Assembly (NCBI GenBank): GCA_004151065.3
Contig: NWUY0303934634.1
Coordinates: 1 to 14,147, forward strand
Reading direction: 5' to 3'
DNA length: 14,147 nt
From: Larix sibirica
Taxonomy: Eukaryota > Streptophyta > Pinopsida > Pinales > Pinaceae
Shown here: piece after piece, positions 1-7,986 of the stretch
Numbering within the stretch: position 1 is the first letter of the stretch
How the letters are laid out: every line of letters starts with the position of its first letter
Made by a program: the position numbers and the translations under genes
The notes under the pieces: generated by a model
The model's database searches: none
What the model saw: only the letters and a program-made list of their open reading frames with translations
Told to the model about the DNA's origin: nothing

Positions 1-296
1 CCAAGGGAAAGTGAATGGCCCAAAGAAGAAAACAACACTCAATTTTTGGAGATGAAGTATTCATTTAAAATAAAAGGTCACAATTTCATCTACTCAATAT
101 TAATAGGTTGTTTTGTTCCATTATCATTAGAAATTAAATTATTTAATAAAAACATAAATAGATCATTATCTAAAACTATTTTTTAATAAAACTTCATTGT
201 TAAAAAATTGTTTTTTTACTAAAAATTTATGTGACTAAAATTAAAAGTTCAAAACATTAAAAAGAAAATAATATGAACAACATTTCAACAAACATG
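1..296. other. AT-rich host flank, no gene seen
   Basis: This stretch is strongly AT-rich with many short A and T runs. I see no coding potential, RNA gene or recognisable transposon motif in it. It is probably intergenic or intronic host DNA lying beyond the 3' end of LINE-A. Confidence 0.6.
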
Positions 297-391
297 TACA
301 TCCATTTTAACCCTCCCCCTCTCTCTCTATATAATTTAGACCAAAATCCTAACAATACTTGATCCTTTATCTTTTTCTTTTATATATTACA
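297..391. repeat. Tandem unit 1, left half, split by LINE-A
   Basis: This 95-bp segment recurs at 7077-7172 with only about four differences (three substitutions and a one-base change in a CT run). It holds a CT microsatellite, a TATATAA-like stretch and an AT-rich end. In the second copy the sequence after ATATATTACA runs straight on as TTGTATCC. Here that continuation lies 6.6 kb away, at 7000, so the unit is interrupted by LINE-A. Confidence 0.85.
382..391. repeat. LINE-A target-site duplication, 3' side
   Basis: ATATATTACA is repeated exactly at 6990-6999. It lies directly outside the T run that represents the element's A tail on the minus strand. The uninterrupted tandem copy has this 10-mer only once, at 7163-7172, as expected of a pre-insertion site. 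Confidence 0.8.
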
Positions 392-392
392 A

Positions 393-400
393 TTTTTTTT
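393..400 (-). other. LINE-A A tail
   Basis: Eight T's on the plus strand correspond to eight A's at the element's 3' end. They sit directly against the target-site duplication, the expected product of priming on a polyadenylated RNA. Confidence 0.7.
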
Positions 401-663
401 CCTTGCAAAAAAAGCGTAATTTTATTTCATCTGATGAGAACAAAATTCCATTTTGTAGATACACTTTTTGAGAAGTGCATTGCTGATATTCATGTCATTT
501 AGTAAGGCCTATTGTCTTATTCTAAACTTCTAAAGCTTTAATATTTTTACATATCAAGTTCTGAAACTGATGGATATTACCAATTGTCTGCAGTATTACA
601 TTACATAGAAAATATTAACAAAAAAAACCTCGATAGAGGAACCATTGTTATGAGAATAGAGCC
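401..663 (-). other. LINE-A 3' untranslated region
   Basis: AT-rich sequence between the TGA that ends the RNase H frame and the A tail. It contains the candidate AATAAA signal. No open frame or stable hairpin stands out. Confidence 0.65.
421..426 (-). terminator. Candidate poly(A) signal of LINE-A
   Basis: AATAAA on the minus strand, about 20 nt upstream of the A tail, is the usual spacing for a polyadenylation signal. In AT-rich DNA this hexamer is common by chance, so the position carries the argument. Confidence 0.5.
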
Positions 664-1269
664 TCAAAACGACTGTGAACTAAGGAGAAAAAATTGAAAC
701 AAAAAAAGAGATTCATCTTGAAAATCCTCTAAAATCTCAGATCGTTCTATGAATGGCCTATGATAATATTCCCGAGCTTCATCATTTGTAAATTCTTTTA
801 TCTTCCATATGCCCAAAGCCAGCTGCAACCCTTCCTTTGAGGCCTTTTCCTCTTCTTGGTTATTTTCCCTGAAAACGTGACGACATGCAAAAGAGTCAAA
901 GGAGTTTAGAATCGATCTAATGTAAGTCAAAATGTTTGAAAGTCTTAAATTTCGGCAGAGTTGAATGCCTCTTATCCAATTTACAACATTTAAAGAATCT
1001 CCAAATACTGTAATGTTTCTACACCCTTTTTCAACTGCAAGGGTAATAAAGAATTTAAGGCTCAATAACTCTGCATAATTTTTGCTACCATGCCCAAGAC
1101 CAAGGGACATTTCATAGAAGTGTTCATCCGAAAGGAAAGGAAATCCCCCCCCACAGAGGTTATTTTGTGAAGCACCATCAAAGAAACCCCACAGTTGAGA
1201 CCTGTCGATATCCACTGCCTGAACATTCCTATTTATAATAGCTCTAATGTTTTGAAGAACGGAGGACAT
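664..1269 (-). other. RNase H domain of LINE-A ORF2
   Basis: This is the longest clean C-terminal frame, about 200 codons. It shows the RNase H acidic set: Asp in FFDGAS (1179-1177), Glu in NYAELL (1071-1069) and Asp in FGDSLN (999-997). The fourth position, in NNQEEEKASKEG (849-847), is Glu where plant LINE RNase H usually has Asp (as in EADK). That substitution might weaken or abolish metal binding. The domain would remove RNA from the RNA/DNA hybrid. The frame ends with TGA at 666-664. Confidence 0.85.
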
Positions 1270-1503
1270 GGGACCACAACAAGAAGTAGCAGTGATAACT
1301 AGGGAGCTTGCTTTCTATGAGAAAATGAGACTGTTGCGAGCTAACCAGACCCCCCATAGAACTAATAGAGGAAGAGATTTGAAAACCTTATAAGTTGGAT
1401 CAGAGTACCAAGACCTCCACGCTTGGTCCATAGAAATCCCATGCCATCTGCACTGTTAGCCAAGCAATCTCGAGCATTCCATCCACACCTCTTTAATGTA
1501 AAT

Positions 1504-1557
1504 GCATCAGAGAAAAAGGTGACAAACTGATTCATCTTCTGATTTACAAAGCACACA
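1504..1557 (-). other. zf-RVT-type zinc finger of LINE-A ORF2
   Basis: The Cys-x2-Cys...His...Cys pattern reads CVLCKSEDE...CHLF...C in the same frame as the downstream RNase H domain. The Cys codons are at 1557-1555, 1548-1546 and 1506-1504, and the His codon at 1521-1519. An in-frame TGA (1509-1507) lies just before the last Cys. Plant L1-type ORF2 proteins carry this finger between RT and RNase H. Upstream the frame shifts near 1640, in a T run, so the finger is no longer joined to the RT. Confidence 0.8.
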
Positions 1558-2735
1558 CCATCCAGGACCATGCTTATTCCTTTTTTGTAGATTGTCCCAA
1601 GTTGGTACTTTGTTTTCCAAAACATTCAAGATAAAAAAAGCGTCTTCAGAGGGCTCTTGAGTTTCCATAGGTTTTGCCACCACCAAACCGGAATTCTCTA
1701 CACTACATCTTCACTGATCCTCATATATACACCTTTTGGAGTGTAAACTCCTAAAGGGTTTGCATCCCAAATAAGTTCATCATCTCTTTCACATAGACAA
1801 ATATGAGCTCTGTTGAGATCCCCTATATATCTAGTTAGTTCTAATTCATCAACCACATTCAATCCCAAAGTGTTTTCCGGTCTCCATGCTTGAGTCCACA
1901 TAATTCTCATTAAGGGTTCAACGATCTGATTTAAGAAAACAATACCCCTCGGCCTTAGGGCATCCACCATTTGTGCAGGTAAAATGTGTTGATGTTCGCA
2001 TCCTGCCCAAGGGTCTTCACCAATTCTGACCTTCCTACCATTTCCAATGTTCCTAACTAGATCTTTTTCAATAATTTGGAAGGATGAAACAACATCTTTC
2101 CACATCATAGAACCACCAGAGTGTGACTTCCTAGGACTCCTGATCCAGTCTTCAATCGAGTCTGGAGCAATATATTTTTGAGTTATTACATGAGTCCATA
2201 TGCCATCCAATTTAATCAATCTCCATCCACCTTTTGCTGCCAACTCTTTAGAGAAAAGAAAGATATTATTTAGTCCCCATCCTCCCAGAGATTTGGGAAT
2301 GGTAATATTTTCCCATCTCACCCATGGAGAAACAAAAGAGTCCTCTTTACCACTCCAAAGAAAGTGAAAACAAAATCTTCTTGTTGAGTCCAAGATGCCT
2401 TTAGGGATCCAAGACAAGGACATCCAATACAAAAGAATTGCTTCCAACACCGACTTTACCAGCACCAACCTCCCAACTCGGGAAATCCATTTGTGACTCC
2501 AGACCTTCAATCTCTTTTCCAAATTCTCAATCAACCACTTCCAATTCTGCACTTTATAATCATTTGGTTTCAGATTGAAACCCAAATATTTCAGACCATC
2601 TTGCAAAGAATGTGGTTATAGGGAAAAAACCTGTTTAATGCTACCTTCTCCACATCACTAAGAAGATTGGTAGATAGGGTGGATTTTCTAGCATTGATTT
2701 CCATCCCTGACGCCTTAGAGAAGAGTTCAAAACAT

Positions 2736-2756
2736 AAGAAACACCAGGGGTAGAAA
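2736..2756. repeat. 21-bp repeat copy replacing the RT (F/Y)ADD box
   Basis: Identical over 21 bp to 2862-2882, which is the original location within the RT GCP block. The second copy lies where box C should be, 126 bp further along the element. It looks like a templated insertion made while a break was repaired. Confidence 0.8.
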
Positions 2757-2861
2757 GGGATGCAAATGAGTGATTTGGATTTCTGGAGAAATATGAATAC
2801 CCCTTAGAGAACCCTGTCGTTTGGATTCCTTGATTGCACGACTCAAGTCTTTTGCTACAAG

Positions 2862-2882
2862 AAGAAACACCAGGGGTAGAAA
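2862..2882. repeat. 21-bp repeat, original copy in RT block GCP
   Basis: On the minus strand this encodes the FLPLVFL part of the block that follows GCP. That is its expected place in RT, so this is taken as the donor copy of the 2736-2756 repeat. Confidence 0.75.
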
Positions 2883-3958
2883 AGGACATCCTTTCCTTAT
2901 GCCTCTTCCTGAATGGAATAAAGGAGAAGCTGCCCCATTAATTAACACAGAGAAGGAGATAGTAGTGATGCGACTCATTATCCATCTGATGAAACCAATA
3001 TCAAAACCAAGATGAGTGAGCAAAAGACGTAAGAATAACCAACTTACTTTATCATAGGCCTTTGAAAAATCAATTTTAAGAATTGCCCCTTTCAGATTAT
3101 TGGTTTTTAAACTATGTAGACCTTCCTGAGCTACCCCGATAGCTTCATGCCTTTGTCTTCCCTTTAAGAAGCCAAATTGTTCCTCTGAAATGTGGGTCGA
3201 TATAATTACTTTGATTCGCCTGGCAATGATTTTAGTAACTTCCTTGTAGATACAATTACACAGTGAAATTGGTCTAAAATCATTCAGAGAAGTGGGCGAG
3301 TCAAACTTAGGGATAAAGGAAATGAAAGTTGTATTGAAGCTAGCCGGGATTTTGCTAGATTTCCTAGTATCTTCGACCACTCCCAACAAATAAATTCCAA
3401 GGAAATCATAGAGTTATTGGAAAAATCCAATCTTCCACCCATCAGGACCCAGGATTTTATCTTTCTAGAAGCTAAATAAGACTTCTTTAAATTTTTCTTC
3501 AGTGATTTCTTCCATCAAGGTTCTGTTGTCTTCCTCTTCCACAAAGCGAGGGAAGTGTTGTGCCACTTTGATGACTTCCTCAATGGAAACCTAGTTGCTA
3601 GCCTTGAAAATATTATGAAAATGGTTCACCCCAACCCTGGCCATACCTTCAAAAGAGGTTTGTGCTTCCCCTTGATGATTTTCTAAGCTCCAAATTGTAT
3701 TTGAAGATATCCTACCTTTGGCATAAGCATGAAAGAACTTAGTATTATCATCACCACTTTCCAACCAGATAGCCCTGGTCTTCAATATCCAGGTCTCCTC
3801 CTTTTCCCGTAATAGTGTGTTCCTTCTTCCTTCCAAACGGACCAAGTTTTCTTGGTTTCCTGGTTGAGGAAACCCCCTCCTTCTTCCTCATAGATAGTAG
3901 AAAGGTATTAATTGATCTGCTTGAGTTCCTAGTCGTCCCTTTGTCTTTTAACAAAAGC

Positions 3959-4834
3959 CTAATTTTTAATAGGACCCTTCAATATTTTAATGTTCATTGC
4001 AAATTGAAATGCAATAGAACGGGGATCCCTTGGATTGAAAGGAATCCAAACAGATTTAATCAAGTTAAAGAAGGACTCATCCTTGAGCCACACTTTGCTG
4101 AATTTGAGAGTGTTAGGAGGCTTGTTCAGTCTATCTTTTAAATCCAAGAAGATAGGAAAGTGATCTGAAATGCCCCCGCTACCAATCCGATGTCTGAGGT
4201 GGAAAAAAATGTCCACTAGTTGTTCAATAACCAAGAACCTGTCCAGTCTTTTTGCAACATGGCTTTCTCCAGATCTATTGTTTTTCCAAGTTGGCTTAAT
4301 ACGAATAGGTTCCAAATCAATCGGGTTCCTTTATACAATATTCTGGGTGAAAAAATCAGTAAGATTGTCTACCTGCGCATGTGGCCCCCAAAATTCAGCT
4401 TGACCCAAGGAAAAATTTAAGTCACCACCCAGAATCACCGAATCTTCTTTTAACAAGGATTTATTGAACAGGGATTCCCAAAAGGGGATCTGATTTTGAT
4501 AAGGCCCATAGACATTAAAGATGGTTAAATCCACACCTATGTCTAGAGACGAAAAAGTCATACCTAGGACTAAGTCCATCCCCCACAAATTAGAAGCCTT
4601 CACCGTTTTATCATTCCACCCCAAAGCCAGGCCTCCAGACCTACCTCTAGCATCCGAAGCCTCAAAAATCCATCACGAAAACCAACTTTCAAACCTAGCT
4701 TTAACCTCTTCCCCTCCTCCCATCGTTTCTTGAAGCAAAATTACATCAGGGCGCTCAAGATTGACCACCCTCTTCAATGCTGATCTTTTTGAGGGACCAA
4801 TAAGACCCCTGCAGTTGTAGGACATCACTTTCAT
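3959..4834 (-). other. AP-type endonuclease domain of LINE-A ORF2
   Basis: One frame runs the whole length, with stops only at 4675 and 4333. All landmark motifs of the L1 endonuclease are present: Asn of NCRGL (4816-4814), Glu of LLQET (4729-4727), NVYGP, Asp and Asn of GGDLN (4423-4421 and 4417-4415), RLDRFL, and SDH (4168-4160). The domain nicks target DNA to free the 3' end that primes reverse transcription. The catalytic set is unchanged even though the frame is broken. Confidence 0.87.
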
Positions 4835-4854
4835 TTGCGACCCTCCTTCTAGGC

Positions 4855-6733
4855 TCACACTGCTCTAAGTTCCCTTTCAATGGATTGTTGTTTTCCTTCC
4901 AAAAGGTCTTTGCTTACTCTGGTCTGAGCCTTGGAAATGAAGGACTTGCGTCCTCTTCCTTTGGCGGGTTGATTCCTACCTTACCCTAGACCTCTAGAGG
5001 CTATTTTATAGGTAGAAAGAGAAAATAACAAAAATATGAAGAATCAGGAGGGGATGAAGGGGAACGAACTCAGAAAAGGAAGGATCGGGATTTGGGGGAT
5101 GGGGAAGCCTCCTTCGACATTTCAATGGAGGGGCTAGGGAGATAAGGTTGAGTCGAAGTTGGGAGGGAGGAAATGGAAGGATTCTTCAGGCCTTCAACCC
5201 AGTCATGACCCAAAAAAGAAACATTTTTCAGAAATAAATTGATGGAATGAGTGAAAGGGGGAAAAGAAGAACCCGTGAAGGAAGGCACTTGAATATTCTG
5301 GAGAGCATTTTGACCACTGAAATCCTCCTCTGGAAGAGAAGAAGGAATTCCTTCATCCCGACTAGGGTCATTTTCCCTACCAGGTTCCTGAGTAGACTCC
5401 CTCTGAGGAGGTGGTTCCTGAGCCTGTTGCTTATCGCAATCAAAGCCCCCCTCCTTCTGTGAGTAGAACCCATTTAAAGTCCTAAGCAGAAGCTTGCATT
5501 CTGCCACAGGGTGTCCATATGCATGACACCTACGACATCGGAAGGGAACATTCTCTTGGTACAACTTCTAAGTATAAGCAAATGGACCCCAACACAAATA
5601 CATCTCTTTAACAAGACCATCCCTGACATTGATAATAACCAACACGCGAGCAACCTTCTTTTGTTTAGTTTCTAGAAAGGATAAATATGCTTCCAAGAAA
5701 GAACCTAGAATGTTTCTAATGTTTTTGAAGTGTTCCTCTAACTAGTAATGAAGAGGAAGGCCCGGGAGGCACACCCAAAGAGGAATAGTATGCAACCTTT
5801 CCTTGCTTGCATCAAAGAGAGGGTTTCAGGGTTTAAGCAAGAAAGGAGCATGATCCAAGTTCCAATTTCGGCTTAGAACCCACAATGTATGTTCGGCCTG
5901 AAAGAAATTGAAGGAAAACCAGTTCCTTGAAAGGGCCACCACCTCCGAAACATAACCCGATTGTTCCTGCTAGTTCACCTCTTCCAAACTTACCACCATC
6001 CGCAACACAAAAGATCGCCCATAAGCCCGCCCAACTAAAGTCTGCTTGGCCATCTATAAAATCTGGTGAAAACCAATGTCTTCTCCTAACGTGTAATTGA
6101 TTCCCTTCCCTTTAGAATTCAGCCATCTCCTTCTGTTCCTCTTCTGAGAGTTAAGTTCCACACCCTCCTCCACCGGCCCCTTCCTATAATCCAAGCTTGA
6201 ATCCCTGCAAGAACACGGACCAGGGTAGCCCCTGTGTTCACAGGTTCCGAGAAAATCCACTAAAAACCTTGAATCGCTTTGTTGAACCAACCCTAAGGCC
6301 GAGCTTCCTTGAGATGCCTGTAGCCCCGCCCGTCCTGCCTAAGCCGGGGTAAAAGCCCGAACTAAGGCCATCCAGAAATTCGTAAGAAACACTCGGTCTA
6401 GAATGGACGCCAAGAGCAGTAAAAAAATGGGTGATGGAGGCCCGTAACACCCCAGTTTGGCCCTCCTAGCACATCAAAAGGAAAATCAACAGTAAAACTA
6501 GACGAAAAAAGCAACCTCAGTTTGAGCTCCGGAAAGGAAAGTAGGGTCAAAAAATCAGTAGGTGAGAAACTCGGGATGTGAGGAGAGGGCTGAGAAACCT
6601 CAGGTAGTACACCAACAAACCCTTCCGGTGACCATAAACCCACCTTAGCCATGAGGTCGCCAACTAGCGAAACCCATATATCTCCTGCCTCCAGATGGTC
6701 GCTATTGTAGTCCACAAGCTCCTCGAACTCCAT
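4855..6733 (-). pseudogene. LINE-A ORF1, gag-like nucleic-acid-binding protein, broken
   Basis: ORF1 proteins of plant LINEs bind the element RNA. The start is the ATG at 6733-6731, which has A at -3 and G at +4 and opens MEFEELVDYNSD. The frame shifts near 6455 and again near 6270, then runs through a DUF4283-like region (WNLDHAPFLL...NPLFDASK...IPLWVCLPGLPLHY) and a CCHC knuckle at 5537-5496. After another shift near 5072 it ends in a basic tail, GRGRKS...RELRAV, at TGA 4857-4855. In-frame stops include TAG 6056-6054, TAG 5972-5970, TGA 5828-5826, TAG 5744-5742 and TAG 5570-5568. Several fall where Trp or Gln would be expected. The restored length would be about 620 codons, much longer than ORF1 of LINE-B. 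A gap of 20 nt separates it from the ORF2 ATG. Confidence 0.82.
5496..5537 (-). other. CCHC zinc knuckle of LINE-A ORF1
   Basis: CRRCHAYGHPVAEC fits Cys-x2-Cys-x4-His-x4-Cys exactly. Such knuckles bind single-stranded nucleic acid and are typical of plant LINE ORF1 downstream of a DUF4283 region. Confidence 0.9.
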
Positions 6734-6989
6734 AGTTAGACAATGCAGTAAAAACCCCAGGTGAAAGAGCAAGGTAAAAAATAAAAATGGTTAGAGAGAC
6801 CTGACAACACCGTGGAAAGAGAGGGCGTTTTCCCCGAGACAGAAGGTGAAACCTTTGTCACCCAAACACTACCCACAGAGAAGAGGAAGCCAGCATTAAC
6901 ATCCAGCCGAGGCCTAGCCGCAGACTAGACTGCCGCCTGCAAACCCTAGCTGCAGCCACGCCATCTCTCCCCTCCCAAAACTTTTAACC
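6734..6989 (-). other. LINE-A 5' untranslated / promoter region
   Basis: A leader of about 256 nt, notably richer in GC than the host DNA outside. It contains CTAGGGTTT close to the 5' end. An upstream ATG opens a short frame (MAWLQLGF...) that soon stops. LINEs carry internal promoters in this region. The 5' boundary at 6989 is set by the target-site duplication. Confidence 0.6.
6941..6949 (-). promoter_or_regulatory. Telo-box-like motif in LINE-A 5' region
   Basis: AAACCCTAG on the plus strand, that is CTAGGGTTT in the direction of the element, about 40 nt inside its 5' end. The AAACCCTA telo-box is a known promoter-proximal element of many plant genes. The same nonamer occurs in the LINE-B 5' region at 7956-7964. 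A promoter role here is inferred. Confidence 0.4.
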
Positions 6990-6999
6990 ATATATTACA
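6990..6999. repeat. LINE-A target-site duplication, 5' side
   Basis: ATATATTACA, an exact copy of 382-391, directly upstream of the first base of LINE-A in element orientation. It continues into TTGTATCC, the natural continuation of the host tandem unit. Confidence 0.8.
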
Positions 7000-7076
7000 T
7001 TGTATCCTTAAGATTGAGCATTTAATCCTAATGATAAGTTATTGTTGTTAAGTTTGATATTGTTGTTGTTAAGTGT
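7000..7076. repeat. Tandem unit 1, right half
   Basis: Completes the unit begun at 297-391 and runs directly into unit 2 at 7077. Its core, TTAAGATTGAGCATTTAATC, occurs again at 7181-7200. The end contains a small TTG/GTT-rich expansion not present in unit 2. Confidence 0.75.
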
Positions 7077-7225
7077 TACATCCACTTCAACCCTCCCCTC
7101 TCTCTCTCTATATAATATAGACCAAAATCCTAACAATACTTGATCCTTTATCTTTTTCTTTTATATATTACATTGTATCCTTAAGATTGAGCATTTAATC
7201 TTAGTGATAAGTTTGATATTATTGC
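7077..7225. repeat. Tandem unit 2, uninterrupted
   Basis: The intact companion of unit 1. It matches 297-391 over its first 96 bases and 7000-7060 over the rest. It shows what the LINE-A target looked like before insertion. Confidence 0.8.
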
Positions 7226-7690
7226 AAGCTCAAATAATATTTATATCGTGATAAATCACATTTTATAATAATAATTTGTTTTTTTTTTCCTTTTTTAGAT
7301 TGATGATGATGATGTATTTAATGTTTGTCCCAGATCAAATTTGGTTAGACCTAGAGAGTAAGACAAGACATAAATTATTTGATTTGTTTTAAAATATTAT
7401 TCCTATGTTAAAAAAACTTAAAGAGTAGCAACCCTAACTCACCGTAGTTTTGAGGAGATAGAAGGTTAGCAAGGTCACTCTTGGAACAAACACAAAGATG
7501 GTAGATCCTTTTATCTATTTTTAATGTATTTAGATAATATTGCATTGTATATTTTAAGATTGAGAATTTAATCCTAGTGATAAGTTTGATAAAGTTGTTT
7601 AAATTCTAAAAAAATGGGTGCCTCCAAGTGTTTGAGAACAAATTTAGAATCATAATTTCAACACCACAAAATTCTGATTTAAAAAAAAAT
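7226..7690. repeat. AT-rich host DNA with a diverged third repeat copy
   Basis: No gene is seen. A degenerate copy of the first tandem family is recognisable at about 7503-7590: GATCCTTTTATC, then ATTGTAT, TTAAGATTGAG, and ATTTAATCCTAGTGATAAG. The rest is AT-rich with a short GAT run near 7300 and several A and T homopolymers. Confidence 0.55.
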
Positions 7691-7817
7691 GAAGAGAATC
7701 TGAAACAAAATCATCAAGTTTTTAAACTTCTTTCTCAAATAACATTTATTCCTTGAAAAAATAATTCGGATTTCTTTAAAAAAATAATTTAAACTTCTTT
7801 CTCAAATAACATTTATT
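7691..7817. repeat. Second tandem family, left part, split by LINE-B
   Basis: A 27-bp core occurs identically at 7724-7750 and 7791-7817, giving a 67-bp period. After LINE-B the interrupted copy resumes at 13798, and a further core copy is at 13850-13877 with one extra T. Sequence before the first core (AGAGAATCTGA at 7693) also recurs on the right, at about 13835. The array therefore existed before LINE-B arrived. Confidence 0.8.
7808..7817. repeat. LINE-B target-site duplication, 5' side
   Basis: AACATTTATT is repeated at 13788-13797 next to the A tail. The uninterrupted core copy at 7724-7750 has it once, followed by CCTTGAAAAA. The right flank continues almost the same way (CCTGGAAAAA), so the duplication marks the insertion point. 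Confidence 0.78.
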
Positions 7818-7986
7818 TCAAATAACCCCCTTATGGTATGGTGGAAAAATGTGGGGTAGAGTATGTTGTAACATACCCTAATTTTACCGTTTGATTTGAT
7901 ACAAACAAAATGTACTAGTGCTCCTACAAAGATTATTTTTCCTATAGAGTGTTTTCTAGGGTTTCGCTCTCGCAGCTGCAGGCGCC
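7818..7986 (+). other. LINE-B 5' leader
   Basis: 169 nt between the target-site duplication and the ORF1 ATG. The last 50 nt are GC-richer and include CTAGGGTTT and GCAGCTGCAGGC, resembling the LINE-A leader. The first part is AT-rich and contains the perfect palindrome GTATGTTGTAACATAC at 7861-7876. It may be element leader or filler added at integration. Confidence 0.5.
7956..7964 (+). promoter_or_regulatory. Telo-box-like motif in LINE-B 5' region
   Basis: CTAGGGTTT, 22 nt upstream of the ORF1 ATG. The identical nonamer lies in the LINE-A leader. A promoter-proximal role is inferred from the known use of telo-boxes in plant promoters. Confidence 0.4.

Larger units (their letters stand above)
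2580..3450 (-). other. Reverse transcriptase domain of LINE-A ORF2, catalytic box C lost
   Basis: Recognisable blocks in order are LGPDGW, FRPISLCN, the Q-F-G-F-L-K-G-R block, box A LKIDFSKAYDKV with Asp codons at 3071-3069 and 3053-3051, the GIRKGCP block and KYLGF. The stretch after ITHL should be (F/Y)ADD. Instead 43 nt containing a copy of the GCP-block DNA lead into SKASGMEINARK. LINE-B has about 87 nt in the equivalent interval. The frame changes across this stretch and returns near 2600. Without the paired catalytic Asp residues the RT would be inactive. Confidence 0.88.
664..4834 (-). pseudogene. LINE-A ORF2 polyprotein, broken
   Basis: In its working form this would encode the endonuclease / reverse transcriptase / RNase H that nicks the target and copies the element RNA into it. 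The start is taken as the ATG at 4834-4832, because MKVMSYNCRGL is the canonical endonuclease N-terminus; the upstream frame has no other ATG before the ORF1 stop. Domains in order are endonuclease (about 4834-4120), linker, RT (about 3450-2580), connection region, zinc finger (1557-1504) and RNase H (1269-664). In-frame stops include TGA 4675-4673, TAA 4333-4331, TAG 3961-3959, TAG 3931-3929, TAA 3910-3908, TAG 3593-3591, TAG 3467-3465, TAA 3416-3414 and TAG 1700-1698. Frame changes fall near 3848, 2740, 2600 and 1640. The TGA at 4675 sits where Arg (CGA) fits, consistent with CpG decay. Confidence 0.9.
392..6989 (-). mobile_element. LINE-A: near full-length, decayed L1-type retrotransposon
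   Basis: A 6.6-kb non-LTR retrotransposon read leftward. In element order it has a 5' leader of about 256 nt, ORF1 (DUF4283-type region and CCHC knuckle), ORF2 (endonuclease, RT, zinc finger, RNase H), a 3' UTR of about 270 nt, a poly(A) signal and eight A's. A 10-bp target-site duplication bounds it, and the interrupted tandem repeat outside independently confirms both ends. It cannot encode working proteins: both ORFs have several stops and frameshifts and the RT catalytic box is gone. It would have moved by target-primed reverse transcription from an RNA copy. The LINE class is certain; the family name is not assigned. Confidence 0.93.

Noticed and set aside
311-340. CT run followed by TATATAA as a host core promoter
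   Set aside because: It is part of a non-coding tandem unit repeated at 7090-7120, and no gene lies downstream in either copy.
3815-4141. Plus-strand open frame of 108 codons across the LINE-A endonuclease and linker
   Set aside because: It is antisense to recognisable ORF2 sequence, has no domain of its own and no independent start context.
4856-4858. Upstream start for LINE-A ORF2 giving eight extra residues
   Set aside because: The codon is GTG, overlapping the ORF1 stop. A eukaryotic element would start at the ATG at 4834, directly before the conserved endonuclease N-terminus.
6770-6772. Upstream start for LINE-A ORF1
   Set aside because: The codon is TTG; the ATG at 6733 has a good context (A at -3, G at +4).
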